Assembly (NCBI RefSeq): GCF_037975245.1
Contig: NC_092580.1
Location: 6,668,501-6,732,500 of the forward strand
DNA length: 64,000 bases
Origin: Apostichopus japonicus
Taxonomy: Eukaryota; Echinodermata; Holothuroidea; Aspidochirotida; Stichopodidae
Direction of reading: 5' to 3'
Made by a program: the position numbers and the translations under genes. The notes below the pieces were generated by a model. It was not told the DNA's origin. It saw only the letters and a program-made list of their open reading frames with translations, and ran no database searches. Below are positions 1 through 11,600 of the stretch, piece by piece (the stretch's first letter is position 1; every line of letters starts with the position of its first letter).

Positions 1-81
1 ATACTTTTATATTAAGACTCTAAGGCTATTAATCAACTCCATTTTGCTGACAGTAGTTTTTATTCATTAGATTTTACTCAC

Positions 82-2645
82 ATTTGACACTTCTCTGCCT
101 CTTTTGCATACATCTGTAAGTGTCTGAACAATAATCTTTAGACAAGCCTGTACGTAAATACAATCTTTGACATCATGAATGAGATGCAGTCTGTTGAGTA
201 GGTCAGTCCAAAATCCCAGTGGCAAGCTGAAATTAGCAAAATAACAACAACAATAAGAATAAAGACCAATAAACAAACCATTAATGTAAAGATCAATGAG
301 GATGGATGGATATTGCATATTCATAATTGATGAATCAGAGGTAGGGTGGCCAGACGTCTGACATTAGGCCGGACAGTCCGGTGCACTGTCCTCCATCAGG
401 CATGATCTCTTTATACTGGATGTATGTATGTCTGGCATTACAAAGAAATGGATTTGAAGTAAAACTGAGCAATCCACGTTCAATATTTGCAGAAACCTAC
501 AGTTAAACATTTGTAGTGTATAATTGACTACCATATATGGATGTACATGTATATGCCAACACACTTAGGCCTACTACTGACTGTGCAAACAAGTATAATT
601 TCTTTACAGTTAATATCTTGCCTAACTTCATATTATACCTGTCTTAAGTGATCTTCACTGGCTGCCTGTTCACCACCATGTCGAGTTCAAACTATTAGTA
701 CATGCATATAAATCCATTCATTTTCAAGCACCTCAATACCTAACTGATATGCTAACTGTGTACAAGCCTCACAGAACACGGAGATCGGCCAATTCCCTTA
801 CACTAGTGGTCCCCAGAGTAAGGACTGCTACATACAGCGAGAGACAATTGAACTTTGCTGCTGGCAAGCTATGGAATGCACTGCCAAATAATATCCATGA
901 TGCCAAAACATTAGCCACTTTTAAGAATTTACCTAAAAGTCACTTTTGCTTTTAGGAATTTCACGGTCAAGCAATATTGTTTTTAAAATTATTCCTTAGA
1001 ATATATATATAAATTTATATTTTTTATATTAATATTTAAAGGGTGTGAAGACTCGCGCTAAAAGAAACGTCTAATGCCGGTAATCTGACCTAGTTTCGAA
1101 TGAGGTATAACAGAAGTGTTAGACACCACCATCGATCCCAAAAAATACACACACAGCTTGCTACCGTCAGTAATTAGACACTAGTGTACAGTCAGTACAT
1201 ACAGCTGCGGTCAATACCCACAGTACAGTTTACAAATTGTGCTTGGAGCACCAAATTGCATCTAAGGCCAGGTGAAAATGCAAAATTATTTACAAAATGG
1301 AGTGGGTGTTGAAGTGTACTATATTGCACCAAATTGCATCTGAGGCCACCTGGTAATGCAAAAAAGTTCCAAAGGGGAGGGGGCCACCCCTCCCCTTAAA
1401 CCCCTCCCCCTAGGCCAGCCATCAGTCTTCAGCCCCCCACTCAAAAGTACCTTCTTACACCACTGATAAATAATAATAATATTATTAACTGTATTGAAAT
1501 CATACTTGTTCATTCTATACTTTATAGCCTAAAGAGAAGCAACGTGACACATGCTTCAAAAGAAAAAAAATACAGCGGCAGACATTTTATCAAACTTAAA
1601 TACTGTTTGGTTAAGCCAAATCTAGTTGTGAAATAATTGACCTTAAACTTGAAGAGGAAAGTAATATTTTGATCTTTTTTTGTTGCCAGCCAAGTATATA
1701 TCTTCTGTGTCAAGGAAAGCCCCTTTGCTATAATGATTGTTCATACACAGAATGGGAATATGAACTTCTCATATCATCAAAAGGGTTTTGTAAAAAATAA
1801 ATCTTGCGAGAATTACTTACATGTCATCCTTCCATCCTGCAGCAAGATTTGGATTCTTCAATTCAGCAGCTTTTTGATCGAACAAGTCAAAAATTTGCTT
1901 AATATTGACTAAGAAGGTATCATTACCAGCAGTCATGAATGCTGTAAACACATTGTTTACATACTTCTGAAGGGCAGTCTGTGGAGTCAAACAGGAATAA
2001 TGTTTGGTTCTCTATGAAACCAAAGGATGGTAATATGCCTAGCTTTATGTAAATGTGAAACACGGCCATATGGTTCTAATTTAATCTGCACCTTTCTCCG
2101 GTCCTGGGGTGGGATTGGGGATTGGGGCACAGGTATATAGAAGTGATTTCAGTTCAGTCTGAGTGTGTAGAATTTCAACACAGCAATAAGCTTTGGTAGC
2201 CACCCACTATACTTTACGACTATACAGGCTTTCTATCTTGTTTCTTGTTATATATATGGCATACGTCCCATCAATGCATGTTGTTCTTTTCCAACTTTGC
2301 AAAGCAAGCAATCCATTCATTTGTTTATACATGTCCATGTTTTAACGCTATACTGAAGCGCATTGAACAACTCTTGTTGGAGTCTGCGCTTTATAAGACT
2401 AGTTATTAGTTATTATTATTATTATTTGAAATATTCCTCTTATAAATTTCGAAGAATGTAATCATTTCAGTAAGACACAACAAATCAAACCTTAAATCCA
2501 CCCTGTAAATGTAGCTCAGGAAGTTGATTTAATTTGATCAAAGTCAAGTAATTCCTCTCACCCTTGTTGCAGGCAAGTAGGAAAGAACAGCCGCTGCTCC
2601 TTCATCACGTTCAGAGATGGCATCCTGATTACCTTCTTCTTTCAT
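82..2645 (-). CDS. C-terminal RasGAP lobe exons, gene 1
   Basis: Exons 2562-2645, 1821-1978 and 82-226 encode about residues 1761-1889: LSYLPATR, then TALQKYVNNVFTAFMTA and IFDLFDQKAAEL, then LPLGFWTDLLNRLHLIHDV and ACLKIIVQTLTDVC. They align with the plexin GAP segments KGTLQKFVDDLF, FDFLDEQA and LPLRFWVNVI. The arginine in LPL-R-FW is glycine (codon GGA, about residue 1845). Gene 1 continues to the left of the window: the donor after position 82 (GTGAGT) is intact, and gene 2 shows that three further exons are expected. Confidence 0.9.
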
Positions 2646-5600
2646 CTAAAGAATAATGAACAGAGCATAAAACAGGATATATATTATAAATAATATCATC
2701 TTAACATGAAATATTAAATGACAACATAAACAAGAGGGCAGTCCACAGAGTTGCATATCTCATCGCCAGCAAACATGGATTTGAAATGAACAAATTGATT
2801 ATTAGCCATGAATCTGGGAAAACAGATAAACTAAAACTGAAGATATTACTGAGTGATATGAACTTACAAGATGCCATATCCACAGTCCAAAGCCTGCTTC
2901 TGGTTCATCGTAAATATCTTCAGGATCAGCTCCTGCTGAGAGAAGGTCACCAGTGAAGTATAACAATAGTGAAAGATATTACATAACCAAACGAGGGAAC
3001 AAACAACGTATTTTTTATTCTGTACATCTGCCTTTCATTATTAAACATTTCTAAGTTACTTCTTAGCAAGATTTTTTCATTCCAGGGTTTTGATAACTCA
3101 GCAAAAATAAATATAAAAAAAATGAAACATCTAATACAAATCTTAAAATATCTAAACTATGAAAGTTAGACATATTAGAGCTATACAATATGGTATTGCT
3201 CTGTGATACTCTGTGGTGAGGGTAGAGAAATTAATAAGTGTTATGAGTAGCCTGTGGTTTACTTACTTGGTACATTACTTGGAGGTTGAATGTTGCCGTC
3301 TTTACGATGGTTTGAAGAATTAGGAGACACAAACCCATCATTTTCTGCTAGTGAGAGACAAAATGAGTAAGCACAAAGATAATTGGTACCTAGTGTTTTG
3401 TGAGTCACATAACTACTTAAAATATTAGCTAAAATATAGAATGAAAGAATGTTATTTATATTTCACTATATATTTCACTTAATGAATATGCAAAGGTAGC
3501 TTTGTGCTTCTACCTAGACGAAAATAATTCCTGGCTTATAAGCAAGAGTCAAGAAAACCCTGAATTTCCCTGGATATCCAAGCTTTATTCCTGCCTCAGG
3601 TAGCCAGGATTTTGAAAGTCCAGCCTTTTCCTGGCATTACCCAGCCTCACAAGTCCACACTAGGCAGGAAAAGCGAGGGCAATGCTGTCCTGGCTAGGTA
3701 GGAAAAGCCAGGATTTTGAAAGTCCAGCCTTTTCCTGGCATTACCCAGCCTCACAAGTCCACACTAGGCAGGAAAAGCGAGGGCAATGATGCTGTCCTGG
3801 CTAGGCAGGAAAAGCCAGAATTTTGAAAGTCCAGCCTTTTCCTGGCTTCACCCAGCCTCTCAAGTCCACACTAGGCAGGAAAAGAGAGTGGAATGCGGTC
3901 CTGGCTAGGCAGGAAAAGCCAGAATTTTGAAAGTTTGAAAGAAATCTTTTACCATATCTGGGATTTCTATATTACTGTCAGTCACATATGGCAATATCAG
4001 TGTCACATTAGTACAGTCTGTTACATAACTGATGCACAACATCCATTGTTAACCTATTCAGTAGCTATACCCAAGAGAAGCAACCATGTAAGGTGGTTAC
4101 TGCAAGACTGTGATTTACATTTTCAAGTAACATTAGATATGTGTGTCATGCAAAAAATAATGAAGAAATGCCTCCGAATTTGTTTCTGAAATGTTTTAGG
4201 CATAATTAACTTTTGTAAACAATTCCATTCAATACACAGTGACAAAATTTCATACGAATTGCAAGAGATCTGGGAGCAGAAGGGAGAAAACCATGTTGAT
4301 GACAATTAAGCAATACTATATCCTAATATGTAGTATAGGCATTAAGATGATAAACAGTAATGAACAAGCTCTGCATTTGCTTTAAGTAACTTCTAGTCAT
4401 GTTAATATAGCAACAGCAGATATCAAATCTATACTCACCAGAGTCTGAAACTGTTGTCGTGTAACATCCATTTTTACCACCATCTGTAACTTGGAGCTTC
4501 TCTGGATTTTCTGCAAATGAGATATAACAGTTCAGGAAAACTTGAAAGTATGTCATCATGGTTGACAGAAATCAAGAACTTAAAAGAATTTTTTCATCTT
4601 TATAGCATCACATCAAAATGTAATTTTGATGTTCTGTTCCATAATAGAAAGCATTTCCATGTGTTTAGGTTATCACAGAGGAATAGATATGGTTAAACAC
4701 TGAAGCCATTCCATAACTATGAGCATACCACAAACATCACAAAGACATTGCTTGTACTGTGATAAGTAAGGGAGCAGACCAACAACCATATTGACTTACC
4801 TGTTCGTATTTCTGGTTGAAGGTAACCATCTTTATCAACGCTGATATCTTCACTCACTTTTTCTCTAATGTTGTCTAAAAAGAAATGTAAAAAAGAAACA
4901 AGTTCAACATATTAGAATGTCAGCAGAGGTGTAAATACTACTGTAGTGTCAATTCTCTTGCATCAAAAAATTATGCTTTCCGAGATAATGAAATCAGGGT
5001 ATGTCATCATGGATGGCAGATACCAAATTTAAAGGTTTTAAATGTAATTGGTCATTTTGCAGCAATTCCATGTTCTGTTCCATTACATAGAAAAATAAAG
5101 AGAAAATACATACATTTTCAATTGTAGACTGAATGCTACTCAAAGTGCAAATTAAATAGAGGTTCTTCATTTTGGTTTAGTGATCAAGGATAAAGCACCA
5201 AAGTAAATGAGGCTCACCTGTTTGTACATCTGGATGTAAGTAACAATCATTATCGACCCCAGTATCATTTACACTTAATTGTGTTTGATCATCTGAAGAT
5301 AAGATAATGTAAGAAGTGAAATCACCATGACTAAATAGCAAAAAGAAATACTTTAGTATGGACAGTCTTGAATGAAAACAAGAAATATCTTTTTAAGGAC
5401 CTGTGTTTGGATTTTGCCACTTGTCACATTTCCATACAATTGTTAAGTTAATTGTCACTCATTCCTCTCTTAAAATAGTTTTCCATCCTTGTTGCTGGTG
5501 TGTTCTTAAGAGGACACCATTGTCAACAACCCAAAGATGATCTGAGGTGTAGTGAATGTGATGATGGTTGTCAGTAATTTGATAAAGAGGATAAATATCT

Positions 5601-8600
5601 GGATAGAAAGTGAAAACAAGGAGTATCTTGACATTGTCAGTTCTCATGGGCTTCTCTTCCAGGACAGAGGATCTTGGGAGGGAGAGAACACTTTGAATGG
5701 CTATGTGTGATGAAGGATAATAAGTATCTCTATTATTACATGAAATATTAGGAAATATGATCATTTTCATCCAAAATATACCTGTTTTTATACCAAGCTT
5801 TTGGTCTTCCTGGTGGTGGTAGCTCATAATGCAATTATAAATCTAGAAGCTGAACATCAATTGTTACTTCAATTTTTTACCATCTGTAGCTTGTGGATTA
5901 CTTACTTAATAAAGTTCTAGAGTAAGTTTGACCAACTTGAACCTTTTGATTGTTTGGAGAATCAGGAGAATCATATCCATCATTTTCTGCTACTGTGAGA
6001 AAAAGAGAGAAAACAGAGGAAGTGTGAACAGAATTTGCATTTAGTTATTGAAGTGTCACATTGCTAGGTAAACTATTAAAATATGACAACAAGGCACATT
6101 TCAATAAGACAGATTTATGAGCAAGGTCTTGCTGTGTTCTTACTTTTGTGGAATTAACATCAAGTCATATGAACTTTGCAACTGGTGAAACCAAATATGT
6201 ACTCACCAGAGTCTGAAACTGTTGTTGTGTAACATCCATTTGTTGCACCATCTGTATCTTGGTGCTTCTCTAAGGATTCTGCAAAACAGAAAGAATAATG
6301 TTAAGTTTGAAAATCTAGCTGTTCCCAAGCTTAGTTTTGGTCAGCGACTGTGTGAGGTGTCTACCATAAGACCTGCTATTTTCATTGTGAAGTAATGTTA
6401 GATCAGAGATGTGTGTTTCAAATTAAGACAAAAATGTCTCTGGAAACATTTGAAGTTCACGGTATGCCATCATCACTGATTAAATTGACATGTTTATCAC
6501 TGCAATGATGTGTACTCATGAACTCTTTCAATATTAAATTGAATGCAATATGAGGCAGGCCCTGAGGTAGAATTTGCATTTGGATAAGGGGACACCAATG
6601 TTGGCTGATGTCCATCCTTGGAAGGGGCTTTAAAGGGAAAGTGTAACCTCCTCTCTGAGAAAGGTTAATTTCATAAAGGGTACTGATATGTAAGTTGGTG
6701 CTGACAGTTCCATCATTTTGACTTCATTTTTGTGGTACAAGTGCTCAGTTTTCTTCATGTGTTAATAAGTAAACTATTTGGAAGAAATAGGTTCTTCATC
6801 CCATTTTCCTTGTTGGTGGTCTCAAGTCACCACTGTTATAAAAATGTCATCTATCACCACCATCACAACCACCACCATCATCATCACCACCATCACCACA
6901 ACCAACATCACAACAACCACCATCACCATCACAACCACGAACCACCACCACCACCACCACCACAATCACAACCACCATCATCACAACCACCACCATCACA
7001 ACCACCACCACAACCAACATCACAACCACCACCACCATCACAACCACCATCATCATCATAACCACCATCATCATCACCACCATGATCAACTGAGAATGCA
7101 AAAGTATTTCTGTTTCTGGGAGGCAGAAAGTTGTAAAATGCAGCTGTTTGTCAAGTATCATTAAACAAGACTACATTTGGGGAACAGAATGAACTATTTA
7201 ATTAATAAAATACAAATTTTGAGTTTTAAGTTGAAGAGATAAATAACATGCTAGTTTGTCATAACATAAGAATTCAGTGGATATATTTTCAACAACTTTA
7301 TAAACTGCCCCATCACCTCTCAACATTTGTACTGGAAATCTTATATGAAATATGATCACTTCAGTTCCACCTAAAACTGATAGATTTCATATATCTTTTG
7401 TTTTTTCATTATGTCCAATATTAATAAAATTTAACACCTACCTGATGTAACATATTCTGGGTCAGAACTGAGATTTCTACTTTTAATGTTCTGCTTCTTG
7501 ATGAGCTTTACACAGTTACCAGTCTGTACCTTTGTAATTAAAATCAGATTAAAATATATCCATGAATATTCAACATTTGTTGTGACCATAAAACTGGACA
7601 ACCTCCTTTCCACTGTCTAACATATCATTCAAACCAACCAGGGTAAGTCATTAAAATTATCATGTTTTCATTCTATATATGCCTAACAAGTTTGCATTCA
7701 TTAGGTTTGTGGATTGCTACAGATTGGATGCTTGATGCACATTTCACTGTCACCATTCCAATCTACATTGCCAAATGAAGAAAACAACAATGGTCATGAC
7801 ACCAATCCTAAAAATAGAAAATAAGTGACAACTTCAAAAATGACTACGTTGTATATGAACTATCAGGAATGTTTCCAAAAGACCGCAGACATCAGTAAAT
7901 TATCATTTCTTAATCTTACGATATACTTGGTAAACACAGCAACCACTCTCACTTTACAGTTGAAATATTTTACTTCTAAACTCAAATCTTTATACTTTAT
8001 GGTGGGGCATTCACAGTGATTTGTGTTTCATTGCTGCAGTAAACTGAAAATCCTTTGAAGGTTTAGAGCCATAAGTGCTCCTAGAGGACACCCTTAATAA
8101 GGCTGTGACCAACTCTAATAGCCAAGATCAACATATTACTTACCTTGTAATCAGAGAGTACATTAAGCTTTCTCCATCCATCCTGGAGTCGTAAAAAGCC
8201 ATCATCTCTAAGGATACGAGTACCCTCCTTTTGTGGGCACAAAACTGTCAAAAGAAGTTGATGCATGAAACAGATCAATAAAAACAGATTCACAAAAATC
8301 TTGCTTCTTATTGAAAATTACAGAATTATCATTGAAACGACCTCAGCGCATTACAAGCCATGAACATTTTCTAAGACTACCTAAATGGTTAAATGGTAAT
8401 TCTAGACTCTAACAAATGAAACCTTCATATTAACATGCAGTACCTAATGGCAAAAGAAACAACCAGGTAAGTTAGGTGATGAGCATAGATGCAACTTACC
8501 CAGATCAAATTGCTCTGGGACAGGTCGTGTAGAATATGGTTCCTCTCGGTAGAAATGGTCAATGATTTTACTTTTGGCTTGTGTAATTGTATCTACACTC

Positions 8601-11600
8601 AGGAATCCTAACTCAACAAGCTCATCCTCCTTATCAGTGAAGAGAACTTGAAGTCTCTGAAAATAAATATTGATATTAACAGGTTTTTGTACAGACAAAT
8701 GGTTTTCCGATATTAGTTTAAGTATTCTCACTTTACCCCTCCAGGAGGAATGTGCCTTATCAGAAATTTTGATACAACATATTTGATACAATAATACAAT
8801 ATAGGCTCACAATTAATAGAGTATGTGATGCCACCATAAGAGCTCTGTGTCTGTGATTTCATCATATTATCATTTGAAGCCATCAATTGTGTTTTTAAAA
8901 GAAAAAGCAACACTTTTGCAACTTTGGACTCAACAAAAGTAGAGTTCAGTAAATGATTGTTGTGAAAATATTTGACAGATAATTTTCCTAATGGAAACAA
9001 GGTACGACAAATCATTCAAGTCAACCACACACAACAGTAATATTTGATTCCAATTGTAGATTGGTTTCTAAGGCTGTTCAATTGGCTCTACCAAGAAAAT
9101 GAATTTCAATGACATAATGATTAATTACCAGCTGTGAATTAAACATAACTTGAGTTTTTATCACATCAACTGGATCAAAAACAAATAATGTTTACATTAA
9201 TGTAATCACATCCCTCTCATACCTTTTGAATTAGTCTGGCTTAACAGAGGAAGAACATAATTCTGCAAATAATTAAGTATGATAATTAAATAAACCTCTT
9301 TACAAATAAACTTCCAAATAAGAATTATCATTACATATATAACATACCAATTCAATGAAGGTAATTTGTTTTTCTAAAAGATACTGCTGATTAATGGTGA
9401 ACTGAGATTTTCCAGTAACAGCATCAATCGGTCCCAACTCTACGGTACTCTTGACAGCTCCATATAACTGCTGTAGGGATTTACTAACACTGTTCTATAT
9501 TGATATTTGTGAATGAAAAGAAAGTTAAAAGACAATATGAGAACCAGATATTCATAAAATCATTTCTCCAAAATATATTGAGGTATAATACTATAAAGCA
9601 GTTAAACAAATTTAATGAAAGCTTACAAGTGTCCAATAACAACAGGTGTTGTACTGAAAAAGTGTTGTTATTTGGATTTACTTAGACTGTCCTATACTGA
9701 TATTTGTGAAGGGTAAATAGTAAATATTATGAGAAGTTACTCACAAAATCCATTTTCAAATTTTCATAATAACAATTGTACTATTGTATGCAGCAATACA
9801 AATTTAATGGTGAATGCCAAACAAGCCTAAGGGTCCACTAACAACAAAAACAACTTGCTGACAAGTTTACCTATGACAATTACACACAAAAATATCTTTA
9901 CCTGTTTTCCTTTATGTATTAGTACTTACATCTATAATGAAAGTAATTTTAGTCTGATGTAACATTAATCACATATTCTAATGAACTGTTTTCACACATT
10001 CTGCTTAATGGTATAGTGTGACATTTGTTTCTAATGTACATAAGGTAACATAAACTAATAAAACTTAAATATAATTCATTGGGCAAAAGTCTAGTCGAAA
10101 AGGGATGACATCAGAATGGAAAACTTCCTTACATTGTGATGAAAATTTGTAAATATCATGCAAGGTAAATGAATAAATATAGTATAATCAGGAATATTTT
10201 ACCACAACATGGCCTTGTGAATGTCTTATTGATAAATTTATATTTTATACTTCTTGGAACATTCTGGATAAACTTGACAATGAACATACCACATATTCAT
10301 AGGAACTAAAGGTAATCCAAATTGATAAGAGTGGTTCAAGACAAGTGTTTCCACTGTGAAGTAAACAGAAAGTATATATCATGGATAAAACATTCTTAAA
10401 ATATTGAATGTTTTAAAATATCAGTATTCTCATTCAAAGTATAATTGTTTAAAGTGATCACATTTAGACCTATTTTAACAACTGCAGAAACCCTTGTCAT
10501 TTGTCTGCAAATAATCTAAATATCAAGTTTTACAAAGTATTAACAGAGAACATCATTATTCCCACCCCAAACCATCCTTCAATTTTTTAAAAAGCAATTT
10601 TCTATACTTCAAATGAAGTCACATGACTCTGAAGTAGTGAATAGTAGTGACTCCATAGCAAAGTAAATACACTGTAAACTATTACAATTTAACCTTACAA
10701 TACAGATTTGCTCAATGGGATGCTACATGCAATTTTTCTTGAAACAAATAAATTATAAATGAACAAAGTGAAGTTGTATTCTGAAGTAGATATTGATGTC
10801 ATTATAATAATTAGCAATGCTCAGAATATACATGTTAATGCTGCCTAAATGAAATCTTAAAGAGATCATTTGAAGGAAAGATACTCTGTGTAACAGCTGG
10901 CAGACTTATAGTACACAAAACTATATACATACAAGCAATACTGATTTTATCTTTAGTTTAAATACCACCTCTACTTGCTATTGTGCTTGTCAAAGCATAG
11001 ATACAAAAACTAAAACATTGTAATATTCTACTACCTTCTGAATATACTTTCAGGGCTGTTCAGTTCATCAGTTTTTGATCCTTGAATCTGTTTTTCAATC
11101 AGAGTGAGAAGTAACCTGCAAAAGAGACATAAATAATTTTGCTTTTGTGAAAGGACATGTACTTACTACTTCTTTTATTATTTAAAATTCTGTCCTACTT
11201 ACTGTGTGAGGAGAGCATATTTCCCATCCAGTATGAGTATTAAGCTGATGTGTGATACTATGTTAGCCCTGAAATAGACAAAACAGAGGATTGTCAGTAG
11301 AATGTTCAACAGCTTAAGGATGTTATGGGAGAATGAAGGGAGGGAGGGATTAGGGGATTATTAACTAGCTAAATATTGATAAAACAGTAAGCATTTTTGT
11401 TAAACAAGAATACCAACTTTAGGTTATAGATTACCGTTCTGTTTGTTCAATTTTGCTTTCATCTAAAGCATGGAATAGGACTTCTAGATACTCCTTCTTC
11501 TTCAAGTGATCTGAAAATGTTGATATGGCTCTACTCATAGAAGGATCATCCATTGCAGTCTGTGTATGATAACATAAATATGTTGAAGAATAGAAAGTGT

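Larger units (their letters stand above)
1..8601. repeat. Large duplicated block, left copy (partner 51211-64000)
   Basis: Positions 1-8601 align collinearly, exons and introns alike, with 51211-64000 in the same orientation; only scattered substitutions, small indels, two large insertions and minisatellite length changes separate them. Both ends are cut by the window, so the true length is unknown. Intron similarity nearly as high as exon similarity indicates a recent event or allelic copies. Confidence 0.95.

Noticed and set aside
5459-5827. A 122-codon minus-strand frame between linker exons B1 and C1, containing DNGVLLRTHQQQGWKTI, faintly like the RBD motif DDGFLRLQDGWRKL
   Set aside because: No acceptor gives the required phase, and the frame is broken by the transposon in gene 2. 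The likeness is probably chance.
6732-7164. Long His-, Thr- and Pro-rich open frames on both strands (and the counterparts at 62095-62542)
   Set aside because: They translate a CAY/CAA microsatellite in an intron, differ in length between the two copies, and lack splice or start context.
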